From positions 17,325 through 45,904 of the forward strand of contig QZLH01000161.1 in NCBI GenBank assembly GCA_003833135.1: DNA of 28,580 bases, given 5' to 3'. The stretch is from Oehlia diaphana (Eukaryota; Glomeromycota; Glomeromycetes; Glomerales; Glomeraceae). Positions 10,606 through 20,612 of this stretch are shown here, in pieces (position 1 is the stretch's first letter; each line of letters starts with the position of its first letter). The translations under genes and the position numbers were made by a program. The notes below the pieces were generated by a model, which made no database searches, was not told where the DNA came from, and saw nothing but the letters and a program-made list of their open reading frames with translations.

Positions 10606-11692
10606 ATGGAAGTGAAAAATTACAACTTTGTTTACCAAAATGTGGAAGACCTTGAAAAAATTGATGAAAATGAAAGTGTTAAAGACGACGACGAAAGTAC
10701 TGAAGATAATAAAAGTGACATTGATTACAACCGCAAACCAAAAAAATATAAAATTCGCAATAGCCGTAAAATCAATAGATTAACTAAAACAATAGACGAA
10801 GCCGTATGTTATAAAACAAATTTAAAATTAAAATATTCTCATCTTTTTAAAATATTAATTTTTTACTTCTTAGGGTAGGAAAATTATAATAGATCATATG
10901 GATGAATGGTTAAAAAGGGGAAGAAAACCTAGTAATGTTTTTAAAGAATTGGCTAAAAAATTAAAAGATAGTTGTGGCCAAGACTATGACTCTAAAGCTC
11001 TTTGTCATTTGTAAGTTATCAATTCATTTATTACGAGTGGTTTTTTTTTTAAAAAAAAAAAAAAAATAACTTTTTATTTTATAAATTTCAGTTACTGGAA
11101 CATACTTGATCCTAACGGCAAGTTTTAAAAAACTTTAATGTTTTTTTCTTATTAAGAATTGAATTGACTTTTATCGTTTTATTTAGTTGACCGTTCATCT
11201 TTTTCCCCGGAAGAGGAACATTATATTTGCGAATTGGTTGTAGAATATCAAAGAACAAATAATAACGGCCCTATTCCATGGAAGGATATTCAACCTAAGG
11301 TGAAAGCGAAATTTGGTAAATTTCGTTCGCGAAATAGTATCAAAAACGTTTGGTACGCTGGTCAAAGACGGAATGATCGATTGGCTATATTTGAAAGAGG
11401 TGAATTTAATACGATTAAAGACAAATTTGAAATTGAAGATAAAGATAAAATTGAATATAATAAAGAAATTGAAGAGAAAAGTTTAATTGATAATAATGGT
11501 GAAATTGATGATAAAGGCGAAATTAAATATGAAAATGAATTTGAAGGTATACCTGAAAAATTGCACCAACTCGCTTTTTCAGTTAATAAAATTGAACCTA
11601 CTACCAATCAAGAAAAACTTAAATTTCGTTACCTGTTGAATGATGATGATGAAAATGATAATGATGATTATAATATGGATTTAAAGTGTTAG
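10606..11692 (+). CDS. Gene B: type II two-repeat Myb/SANT-like protein (288 aa, four exons)
   Basis: Exons are 10606-10803, 10874-11010, 11092-11117 and 11187-11692; the total is 289 codons with stop. Residues 1-66 are an acidic then basic leader. About 67-120 form Myb-like unit 1 (EWLKRGRKPSNVFKELAKKL, third helix YDSKALCHFYWNIL, then DP). About 124-183 form unit 2 (FSPEEEHYICELV, PWKDI, KFGKFRSRNSIKNVW, RRND). A low-complexity acidic linker rich in E-I-E/D-K follows, about 40 residues longer than in gene C, then a conserved motif with QLAF and QEKLKFRYLLN. It is likely a nuclear DNA-binding protein. Intron 3 begins GCAAGT, a GC-AG intron; the C, A and D genes have GTAAGA/T at the same place and phase. 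It is transcribed away from gene A. Confidence 0.82.
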
Positions 11693-12480
11693 ATAGTAAT
11701 TTATTTTAATTGCTCTTCTTTATTTGTATCTCTTTATATTTCCTTTTTTTTTTTATAACTAACTTTCACAGCAAAATTCATATGGAATGTAACCTATAAT
11801 AAGTATAATGTAATGTGAGATTTGTGACAAATTGCTAAATATTATTCAAGTGATAGTGCAAATTACTAGGATGCCATTGCTTCGTAAAAAAATGTCCTAA
11901 TTTTAATTATAACTACATCCAAGTAATAATATAAATATGTAAATAGATATATATAACTTATAACTTTTCTTAGCGAAATAAATTAAAATAGTTACAGCCA
12001 AAGTTCAAGAAAAAAGAAAAGAATAAAGAAGAATTAAAATGATAAAGTAATTCTTAAGTGATGCATGTAGTTGGTCAAGGATTATTTAATATTCAGAACA
12101 CCGTCATATCTCATAATTTACATCAAATACATTTGAGTAATAGGTTGCGTTCTTGTAGTATCAAAGATTGTTGCTGGACAGGTTCTGACTCTTTGCAGAA
12201 ACCTATTAGCTATTGATTTTGAAAAATGTGATAAGCATATTACTGACAGATAGCAATTAATATACTCAACGTATTATTAAAATATTTAATATATTTGTAA
12301 TATCTTTATATATGCTGAATCTTTATATATGCTGAAATTTAAAGTTTAGAGCCACACTTAATATAATTTGATGATTACGCAAACAAACAAAATAAAAACA
12401 AATATTTCAAAAATATTACTATAATACTATAAAAATATAGTCAAAATATTTTATGACTCAAGTTTATAAATGATTTTTTA
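11693..12480. other. Downstream region of gene B
   Basis: The first 60 bases (GTGTTAGAT.. to ATATTTCC) match the region after the gene C stop, so the 3' untranslated part was duplicated with the gene. A frame of 51 codons starts at 12061 (MHVVGQGLFNIQ..., two adjacent cysteines, stop at 12216) with somewhat protein-like composition but no splice context; I do not call it a gene. Confidence 0.4.
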
Positions 12481-12499
12481 AACACTAATTTCTTTTTTT

Positions 12500-13360
12500 T
12501 TTAGACTGGACACATAAAATCTCCTCGATTTTTTTCTTATTTATAGACGGGTCTGAACATGTAAAATAGTTAAGTTTCAAAAAAGGAACTCGAGACTTTA
12601 AAAAAAAGTTTTTTTAACTTTATTTTTATCTGTTTTTTTGTGGAATATCAGGAAACAGAATCCCGGATAAGAAATCTTTTAAAAAAAAGATTTCTCTTAA
12701 CTAATGTTTTTATAGGGAAATTAATTCCTACGTGGGCACTGTATTCTCAAGTGAGTATTGTAAAAAAGTTCGAAACTTCGTTACCCGAACTTTAATAAAA
12801 AGAAGAAAAAAAATAAAAAATAAAAATAACGATAAAAGATTTCAGTTTTTTTAAACCGAAAAAATAAAAAGCCAAAATCTTTTCTTATATAGTTCGAGAA
12901 CTAATCACTGGGTCAGGATGAAAATGGTAAGTTTCATAACGAAACGAAACTTGTCATTTTTTTTTTATTTTTTTAATAATACGTTAAATAATGTTATTCT
13001 TTTTGTAGGATTTAACTGGTTCAATCGGGAATTTTAATATTTAAAAAGTTATTGTTGTTGAGCTTTTCATTAAATTTTGTTTATGGATATTTGGAAACTG
13101 TAAGTTTCTCTAAGAAATTTACCATCTAATTTTTTTTAACAGATTCGTTTCTAACGTTTATTTTATTATTATTTATTTTTTTTTTCTAGGTTCTCCAGGG
13201 CGTCGATTATACTGTAAGTGCTAAAGTTTGGAAACGGTAAGTTTTTTTGCGAATCTCGAGTTTTTTCATTTATATAAATGTTAACGTTTCTTTTTATTTT
13301 TTTTTTGTAGATCCCAGAGGGCGGAGGGCTTCGATTTTGGGTGTAAATGGTAAGTTTCAT
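12500..13360 (+). pseudogene. Decayed string of short splice-site-bounded intervals
   Basis: Several short intervals lie between a T-rich AG and a strong donor: 12716-12750 (AG before, GTGAGT after, 35 bases), 12893-12926 (GTAAGT, 34), 13009-13099 (GTAAGT, 91), 13190-13213 or 13190-13236 (GTAAGT in both cases) and 13311-13349 (GTAAGT, 39). Their right edges are alike (GAAAATG, GGAAACT, GGAAACG, GTAAATG before GTAAGTTT) and their bodies share GGG words and a GGGCGTCGATT / GGGCTTCGATT block. Without frame-preserving lengths I cannot define a protein. It looks like a tandemly repeated exon-intron unit, probably degenerate. Confidence 0.4.
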
Positions 13361-15201
13361 TCATCTTGTAACTTCAATTTCATTTTTTTTATTATTATTT
13401 AAGTTTAGAACTGGAAAGTTTTAGATTTTACAGAATAATAATAATATTAAAAATTATATAGTATTTTAAATTTTCGATAGATGACAACACGTAATAATAT
13501 TTAAATGTTATTGTTTTATTATATTTTAAGCATATTTTCAATATATAACAAAACACTCCTATTTCATATTTCTAACGTATTTCGATCTTGTATTTTAACA
13601 AAATTATGTTTAGCATATTGCTGTTATCGAGTTACAACGGTTAAGAAATGTATATGCAAAATGTCAATCATAGTTTAACAATGTTTTTATCTTATTTTCA
13701 AAATCGATAGGTTTCAGCAAAGTTGTTGAACAGATTGTTGAACTCGTTGATTCGATCAATGACTACGTGAGAATTGTAATTCGAGGGATATGAGAGGGAT
13801 TAATGCCAGTATGCCACTATTATTAACGTTTTCTGGTGGTCTGAGTATCACAATAGATAGTACGTGTATCATTTAGTAATTGATTTTGATCATAGAAGTT
13901 GTAGTACTAACAACATTTAATAATATTAATTTTCATAACATTAAATTCGTATTAGATATACCTGCGTTAGTAATTAAGGCTATTATCAAGAATTTTTTTT
14001 GGGTAGAGTTCATGTTTTGCAAATTCTCGATAATAATTATAAGAGTATTATTTATGAAGCGAAATTTTGAAATTAGTCATATATACTTACCCAATAAAAA
14101 ATTTTTCAGAAAAATGATCACATGTCTAAGTTTCTTCGGAATGAAAACTAGAAAAATGTTAATTTTTTCCAGAATTTTTTTTTTTATAGAGTTATTTTTA
14201 ACATAATCATGCAGTAAATTACTAGTCTGCGCTATACATTAATACATAATAAATGATAACAGCTTTACATGAAATTTGGTTGTACATGAAATACCTGGGT
14301 TTTTTCTTTAAATAAGGCTAGTATAATTTGATAGCATTCACCTATTTCCTTTTAGATGAAAATCAAAGTAAATATTGTTTCACAATAAATAGAAAGGAAA
14401 TAGATGAATGATCTACTCAGCCACAAATAACCGGAGCATTAGTAAAATTAAGTTGTGGAATTTATAACGTATTTGTTTATTTATTATTTGTATTTGCATC
14501 AAACTTGTTGGTTACACAGAGAGAATAAAATAAAACTTCTTTTTCCGTTCATTATGTTTTATGATTAAATGTTGCATATAGGAAGAAATGATCCATTTTA
14601 ATAGGAAAATAAATGTTTCGAAGTGACTCAATAAATTTCTAGAATCTGGATAGTTTCATTTCATAACTATTTTGTATAGTAGTTGATTTTGGTCCATAAT
14701 TTACATAGTTTAGTTTGCTCATATAATTATTTTTTTTTTTAAAAAAAAAAATACTAATATCCATCAAAGTAGTCATTGCTGTTTATACATTTTATTCATT
14801 AATTATAACATAAGAAACAAAGTTAACTATGTTTAGCATTTTAGTAATCAATTTTTAGATTCTTCGTCAAAGAACAGTTTTAACATACTGATTGGCAGTT
14901 ACAATCAAAAAAGGAATAAATTTTATTGTCCAAATTTCAACAATCAAAAAAGGTTTAAATTTAAAGTTTTTATTATCAAGTATAGTTCAAAAAAACTAAT
15001 ATAAAAAACTGAAAAATACATTAATATATTTACTATAAATAGTTGTGGTAATTTATGTGACGAAAAATTTAAATATAAACAATAAGAATAGAGAGTAGAA
15101 CCTCCCTTTATTTTCGTTTAAAAAAATCACTTTAAAATTTGATTTTATTAATTGATATACAATAAAAAGTATTCTTATCAGAAAAATATTTTGACCACAA
15201 A
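13361..15201. other. Intergenic region upstream of gene C
   Basis: No convincing gene. A short protein-like frame lies at about 13711-13791 (+, GFSKVVEQIVELVDSINDYV, then a stop) directly after a CGATAG acceptor-like site; it may be an exon remnant. A perfect 11-base inverted repeat (CTATTTCCTTT at 14342, AAAGGAAATAG at 14393) can form a hairpin. From about 14740 on, the DNA is alignable with the upstream region of gene B (AACATAAGAAACAA and following words). Confidence 0.5.
14901..14953 (+). promoter_or_regulatory. CAATCAAAAAAGG motif pair upstream of gene C
   Basis: ACAATCAAAAAAGGAATAAA begins at 14901 and CAATCAAAAAAGGTTTAAA at 14941, about 300 and 260 bases before the gene C start. They correspond to the motif cluster upstream of gene B, but the ATCACGTGAT palindrome found there is absent here. 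Confidence 0.5.
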
Positions 15202-16155
15202 ATGGAGACGAAAACCCACGACTTTGCTGACAACGATATAAAAGACCACGAAAAAATTGATGACGTCAAGAGTGTTGAAGAAGGCAAAAGTACTGAAGAC
15301 AACGAAAGTGTTAAAGAAAGTAACATTGGTTTCAACCGCAAATCAAAAAAAATTAAAGTCCGCAAAGTGAATAAGAATGTTGCCCTCAGGAAGAATACCA
15401 ATAAAATACATAAAACAATAAGTGAAGAGGTATGTTATAGAACAAATTTAAATTTAATGGAAAAAAAATATTCGCATTTTTAAAATTAATTTTTTACTTT
15501 TTAGGGTAAGAAAATTATATTAGATTATATGGAATACTGGATAAAAGGAAGAAAACCTAGCAATCCTTTTAAAGAATTGACTAAAAGATTAAAAGATAGT
15601 TGTGGCCATGACTATGACTCAAAAGCTATTTGTGACTAGTAGGTTATCATTATTACGAGTGATTTTTTTTTAAAAAAATAAATTAACTTTTTATTTTATA
15701 AATTTTAGTTACTGGAACATACTTGATCCTCAACGTAAGATTTAAAAAATCTGCTTGTTTTTTGTTAAGAAGAATTAACTTTTTATTTTAATTATTTAGT
15801 TGACCATTCGCCTTTCTCTCCGGAAGAGAAAAATTATATTTGCGAACAGGCAAGTAATTATCAAGATGGTGATATTCCATGGAAGGATTTACAACCTAAG
15901 ATGGAAGAGAAATTTGGTAAATTGCGCTCGCGAAACAGTCTTAAAAACGTTTGGAACTCCAATAAAAGGCGTAACGATCGATTAGCTAAAGAAGTTAAAA
16001 GAAATGAAGATAAAATTGAAGATATAACTGAAAAAATGAACCAACTCGCTTTTCCAACTAATGAACCTGGAACTTACACCAAACAAGAAAAACTTGAACT
16101 TCGATACCTGTTGAATAAAGATTATGAAAATGATAAAAATGATGATTCAGATTAA
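15202..16155 (+). CDS. Gene C: type II two-repeat Myb/SANT-like protein (247 aa, four exons)
   Basis: Exons are 15202-15429, 15505-15638, 15709-15734 and 15800-16155; the total is 248 codons with stop. Intron 2 starts GTAGGT and removes what would otherwise be an in-frame TAG after ICD, so this is not a premature stop. Residues 1-76 are an acidic/basic leader; about 77-129 form Myb-like unit 1 (YWIKGRKPSNPFKELTKRL, third helix YDSKAICDYYWNIL, DPQ); about 133-190 form unit 2 (FSPEEKNYICEQA, PWKDL, KFGKLRSRNSLKNVW, NKRRND). The tail keeps QLAF and QEKLELRYLLN. It is closest to gene B in coding sequence, exon phases, upstream motif and 3' flank. It is presumed to bind DNA in the nucleus and is convergent with gene D. 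Confidence 0.82.
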
Positions 16156-16997
16156 ATAAGTGTTAGATTAGTAATTTATTTAAGCACTCCTCTTTATTTG
16201 TATCTTTATATTTCCTTTAACTTTTAATTATATTTTTTTTTAACTTTCAATTATATTTTTTAATAATTTGTAGTTATAGTGTTTTTTTGTAACTTTTATA
16301 TTTTTAATTATATTTCTTCAAATCCAAATAACGTATTTAGAACAAACCGTTAAAATTTTTTGCTTGTTTACAATTACGACAATTATTATTATTATAAGAC
16401 ACTAAAGAATTTCTCTTCAATCAATCATAAATCAAATTTTTTATTATTGTTAGAAATAAACGACTTTCTTGCATCATCTTAAAATACATTATTAATAGTA
16501 TATACTAATTTTGAAAAAATGTCTCAGTTAGCGATACTGTAGTTATTTTTTTGTTTATATAATATAAAATATGATCGTTTTACTTCATTAATTTCGTTCA
16601 AAGGAAATGTATTAGTTATATATAGTTTTAAGACAAAGATATGAAGTTTATAATGTAACGCTGATTGATTGTGTGATTAAGAAATGCGAATTTTATTCTT
16701 TAGACTTTCATGTTATCAAGAACTTAAATTCATTTTTTATTTCTAGACGTAATACGGTACCCCGTACTCTAGAGTTCAATATTTGCAAATATGTTGGACT
16801 TTCTATTAATTCATTTTCATATAATAAATCTGTTGATTAAAGTATATAATAATTTTATAGGTATTTTTATCCTATACAATAAAACAACATGATTGTTTTT
16901 TATGCTAATTAGGTGTATTATTTATTAAATTAACAAAATTTTTGATTTCATCTTGTCAGAAACTTGTCTTGATACGCGTTTTAGAACGTTTATTATC
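16156..16997. other. Convergent spacer between genes C and D
   Basis: A/T-rich DNA between two converging genes; no gene seen. The part just beyond the D stop (about 16915-16990) still aligns with the coding end of gene A, showing that D once had a longer tail. Confidence 0.55.
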
Positions 16998-17727
16998 TTA
17001 AGATGAAAGTGATACTGTCGGAATGTTATTATCTTGAGGGGAAGGCGATATGGTTGTTGGAAAGTTGTTATCTTGAAAACAAAATAAAACGTTTTTTGGG
17101 ATGTTGTTATCTTGAAAACAAAATGACAAGCTTTTTAAGATGTTGTTATCTTGAGGGGAAGATGATGCATCATCTTTTGAAGGTAATTGCTTTCGTCGTC
17201 TTTCTTGTCTTTTTTTTAAGTACCAAAAATTTTTCACCCTATTTTCAGTACGTAATTTACCGAATTTTTTGTCCATCTCTAAAATTAATTTTGTCCAGCA
17301 AATTTTATCAGATGGACTCTGATTTTTATATTCTTTAACCCATTCATTGATGTATGATTTTTCATCCTCATCGAGTTCATTGTGACAGACTAGAAAAAAA
17401 ATCAAATTACACAATCAATTTAAGAAAGCTTTAATAAGGTAAAATTTACTACTTACGACGTGGATCGAGTTGACTTATCCAACTAAATTATGAATAAAAT
17501 AAAATAAATTTTTACGAAAAAAAAAAAAATAATTAATTTATAATAAATTAATATTTTACCGCTGACGAATTTGTTTTGAGGTAAATCCTTTATTGATTTT
17601 TTTACTAATCTTTATATATGGGTTAGGTTCATTTTTATATTCATTCATAGCACTTATAATCTCATTATCAAACTACGAGAATTTTTTTTAAAAAAAACAA
17701 AAAAAAAACACGATGAATTGGAAAGAA

Positions 17728-17760
<33 letters not shown>

Positions 17761-17844
17761 AATAATAAGTACTAATTCTATCTTTTCTGTTTTTATCTTT
17801 TTCGTTTGTAACTTTTTTTGTTGTTTCTTTTTTGGTTCGCCCAT
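16998..17844 (-). CDS. Gene D: type I two-repeat Myb/SANT-like protein (200 aa, four exons)
   Basis: Exons are 17844-17773, 17672-17560, 17482-17457 and 17389-16998; the total is 201 codons with stop. The exon lengths 72-113-26 and all intron phases equal those of gene A. The 24-residue leader is very basic (KKKQQKKLQTKKIK). Residues about 25-70 form Myb-like unit 1 (third helix FTSKQIRQRWISQL, DPR) and about 74-130 form unit 2 (WTK, KFGKLRTENRVKNFW, RRRK). Residues 149-200 are four 13-residue repeats of the type (P/F)QDNN(I/F)(P/L)..., which run to the stop. Compared with gene A, the stop TAA falls where the next repeat has CAA, so the tail is shortened. Likely a nuclear DNA-binding protein. 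Confidence 0.8.
17001..17156 (-). repeat. 39-base (13-codon) in-frame tandem repeat, four units
   Basis: Four units of 39 bases encode the C-terminal tail of gene D, each beginning with a CAAGATAA(C/T)AAC-type core for QDNN. The two middle units also share TTTTGTTTT before the core. Gene A has two more diverged units at the same place, so copy number varies between paralogues. Confidence 0.8.
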
Positions 17845-18407
17845 ATTTTTTTTTTAAAAAAAAAATAAATAAATAAAATTTTTCGATACAGTATTTATAC
17901 ATTCATTTTTTTTAATTTGAAATATAATATATAAACATCGGAAGAAAAGTTATTTAACTATGTTATTTTTTTAATGGTCATTGTTCTATCACGTGATCAA
18001 TCATCAAATACAATTTGATTATGTGATTAATTGATAACAATTAAATGTCGGACAAAAACTTTTATTCACAATCAAAAAAGGAATAAATTTGATTGTTCAA
18101 AAATTTTACAATCAAAAAAGGAACATTCTATTGTCCAAAATTATTATAATCAAAAAAGGATGTGTAAAACTTAATAACTTCACAGTTTTTTTTTTTAATA
18201 CTAAATAAATACTAAATAAAATTACATTTCCCAAACTATAATTTAACAATCAAAAAAAGCCATTACATTTGAATAAAGTTTCAGGTTGTGATAATGATAC
18301 ATTTATATGTAATTATTATGAATAAACACCCCTGCCTATTAATTGACTTTTTTAAAAAAAAAAGAATAACCATGAAAAATTGTTGGCCAAAAAAGGTTTG
18401 ACCACAA
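17845..18407. promoter_or_regulatory. Divergent spacer between gene D and the broken copy psi
   Basis: The D-proximal part has AAGAAAAGTTATTTAACTAT, like the A-proximal part of the A-B spacer. ATCACGTGAT lies at 17988-17997. CAATCAAAAAAGG-type motifs lie at 18068, 18108 and 18147, and ACAATCAAAAAAAGCCATT at 18245 is followed by AATAAAGTTTCAGGTT, as upstream of gene B (10445 on). This indicates that the D-psi pair and the A-B pair derive from one divergent module. Confidence 0.6.
17988..17997. promoter_or_regulatory. ATCACGTGAT palindrome in the D-psi spacer
   Basis: The same 10-base CACGTG-containing palindrome as in the A-B spacer, in a matching position relative to the divergent pair. A role as a transcription factor site is inference. 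Confidence 0.4.
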
Positions 18408-19260
18408 ATGAAACGCTCAATACGAGCCATACCAGCTCGAAACAGCTCACGAGCCAGGTATATTGAGCCGAGCCGAGCCGCGGCTCGCAATAAACTGGCT
18501 CACGAGTTATGAGCCGGCTAAAAAATAATATTTGCACACGTGATCATCAGCTGATCATTCTATATATTTAAAATCTCGAGTTAAGCTGGTTCGAATTTTG
18601 GCTCGGCTCAGCTCGAGCTGGCTCATGCAGAGCTTTACACAATTTAAGGCCACGAGTTTTTATCACAAAACAAAAGACTAAAAAAATTGATGACTACTAA
18701 TAAAACATGCCAATAATATTGATAAAACAATGAAGTTGCATATAAGAATAAAATTTAAACTATTTATTTTTACCATTTAAGAAGAGAAAATTATAAAGAA
18801 AAAATGGAAAAAATCATCAAAGAATCTTTTCGTAGAATTGGCTTGATCGTTATAATGGAAAAGCCATTTAACTCATTTATATTACTTTATTTCTTAAAAA
18901 AAAAAAGTAAATTAACTTTTATTTTGAAAATTTAGTTGACGTAACATACTTTATTCTCGCTGTTAGTTTAAATTAAATTACATTTCTGTTATTTTTCTTT
19001 AATTAAAAAGTTAAATTAGTTTGGCTTTCATTTTTATTTATATTCATCTTTCTTTCAGGAAGAGAAGAATTATATTTGAGAATAGATCAAATAAACTCAT
19101 ATTCCGAAAGGATTTACAATCTAAGATGAAAGCAAATTTGGCAAATTTCGCTCGTGAAATAGTTTCAAACCCGGTTGAAACTCTAGTAAAAATCGCATAA
19201 GGCTAAAAGAAATGAAGTTAGTAAATTGAAAAAAATGAAATTGAAGATAAAAATAAAATT
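18408..19260 (+). pseudogene. psi: broken type II Myb-like gene, copy of B/C
   Basis: The start region TTTGACCACAAATG matches that of gene C (TTTTGACCACAAAATG). After a few bases it is interrupted by a GC-rich insertion (about 18416-18648); homology resumes with CCACGAG and AAAAAATTGATGAC, as in C exon 1. Further matches are a degraded exon 2 (about 18780-18870), the T/A-rich intron 2, exon 3 (TTGACGTAACATACTTTATTC), and exon 4 (GAAGAGAAGAATTATATTTG, AAGGATTTACAATCTAAGATG, AATTTCGCTCGTGAAATAG). Exon 4 has in-frame stops and a lost base in the FGKFRSR block. It is clearly not functional as a two-repeat protein. It diverges from gene D. Confidence 0.75.
18416..18648. mobile_element. GAGCC/GGCTC-rich insertion in psi exon 1
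   Basis: About 230 bases, much richer in G and C than anything nearby. It contains CGAGCCGCGGCTCG (perfect palindrome), GAGCCGAGCCGAGCC on the left, and GGCTCGGCTCAGCTCGAGC on the right in the opposite sense, which gives an inverted-repeat layout. The ends are inferred from where alignment to gene C exon 1 breaks (after ATGAAACG) and resumes (CCACGA). It has no coding capacity; a nonautonomous DNA transposon is likely. I cannot define a target duplication. Confidence 0.6.
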
Positions 19261-19427
19261 GCAAGTAATTCTTGTCTCTCCGCTATATGTGAAAGCATGA
19301 TTGGGATTAAAGCAATGGCGAATTAAAGATAAAATGTATTATTTTTTTCAATCTTATTATTATTTTTGTAGTTTAATTTTAAAACAAATACTATTAAATT
19401 TTCTTTGTCTACAATAACGGAAATTTA

Positions 19428-20026
19428 TTAATTCGTAATTCGTGTAACAATCGGAGCACCATTGAAATCTGCGTTTCTTATATAGGTAAAGCGGTCAGTT
19501 TTAGCCAATTTTGCTTGAAATTTTTACTGAGAAAACTTTGACATTGGATCTATTTTATTCAGGTTGTTGTAGCATTTGTAAAACTTATAATTTCGCAAAT
19601 AATTCTTAAAAGTTGTCAATGGGAAAACTTTATAAATTTGGAATTTTTTTTTACGAAATAATCCTAAAATAAGAAAATATTTTATTTTTTTTACCTTACT
19701 TTTTTTTAAAAAAAAATCCGTTAATATATATCAAAATGTATATAAATGTAAATTTTGAGCCTTCTGGTTCACAATTTTATTAATAAAAAATTAAAAAATT
19801 GCAAAGCATTTTTGCTAAAAATTTATTAATCAATAACTTCTAGCAATTATTTAAAATTTGTAACTGTCATAATTAATGCTTGGATAATATAGATCTAATG
19901 TCCAAGTTTTATCAGTAAATATTTTAGCCTGTTTGGCTAAAAATTGATCGATTTACCTATGTACGAAATGGTATCAAAACGCAGATTTGCGAAAGTGCTC
20001 CGATTATTACGCGAATTACGAATTAA
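19428..20026. mobile_element. 600-base fold-back element with very long inverted repeats
   Basis: The left end starts TTAATTCGTAATTCGTGTAA and the right end, reverse-complemented, starts TTAATTCGTAATTCGCGTAA. The arms then stay alignable through ATCGGAGCAC, AATCTGCGTTT, ATAGGTAAA, TTTTAGCCAA, TTTACTGA, AAAACTT, GACATT and GATCTAT, roughly 150 bases or more per arm. The loop is A/T-rich and noncoding. It is a nonautonomous inverted-repeat element that lies directly beyond psi. Confidence 0.75.
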
Positions 20027-20299
20027 GGCTTTAAAAATTTTCATTAATCATAAATATACTTTGTTGGAAAGTAAAGACTAAGTTACTGGAATTATATCTA
20101 ACGTCGATAACGTGCTGATCATTACCAACTTTTCTTTGCATTTTGTATTTTAGTTTTGTTGCAGAAACAATTTGTTGTGCCAAAATTATAGTTAAAATAG
20201 AACAAATAAATAATAATAAATGAAAATATCGGTAAGCAATTTGATCAGCTAATAATTGATTGTTAAAATTCTTTGTTTCACAATTATTATTTATTTATT

Positions 20300-20500
20300 A
20301 ATTATTATCATCCAGTCTATGAGGACCCCGAGCCATACAAAATTGGTTATTTGCTTAGAATGAGCCAAAATCATGTAGATCGCTTCCATTTGTGGATAAT
20401 GCCGACCAGCATTACATGTTGCCGGCCCGCGTAGAGCTAATAGTGGAGTCCTGTCCGATGGGATCATATAGATTATTAAGCATAGTACTAATACAATGAT
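20300..20500. other. Locally GC-richer block with protein-like frames, unresolved
   Basis: The base composition rises here and protein-like short frames exist on both strands. On the + strand about 20359-20497 reads ...DNADQHYMLPARVELIVESC... to a stop, after a different frame with GYLLRMSQNHVDRFHLW just upstream. On the - strand it forms the end of an open frame (20291-20761) whose start lies inside a repeat. It may be a gene or transposon fragment with a frameshift; I cannot decide strand or family. Confidence 0.3.
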
Positions 20501-20612
20501 TAAACATCTTGTATCCAAGGTTAGGTTTGGTTTGTGTATTATGATTTCATGTGTATTATTAACCTTATTCATAAAGTCACGTGAGCGCGACGAGTTCAGG
20601 TTGTTCGAAAAT

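Noticed and set aside
13880..14206. Open frame of 108 codons (+)
   Set aside because: Composition is I/F/K/N only, with no family features and no flanking splice sites; probably chance.
15630..15645. Apparent in-frame double TAG in gene C
   Set aside because: It coincides with the GTAGGT donor of intron 2; the same place in gene B is a GTAAGT donor, and splicing restores the frame.
18281..18537. Two overlapping open frames (-) rich in R, L and A
   Set aside because: They are translations of the GC-rich GAGCC/GGCTC insertion, not genes.
18585..18600. GGTTCGAATTTTGG resembling a tRNA B-box
   Set aside because: No A-box, no cloverleaf and no acceptor stem around it; it lies within the palindromic insertion.
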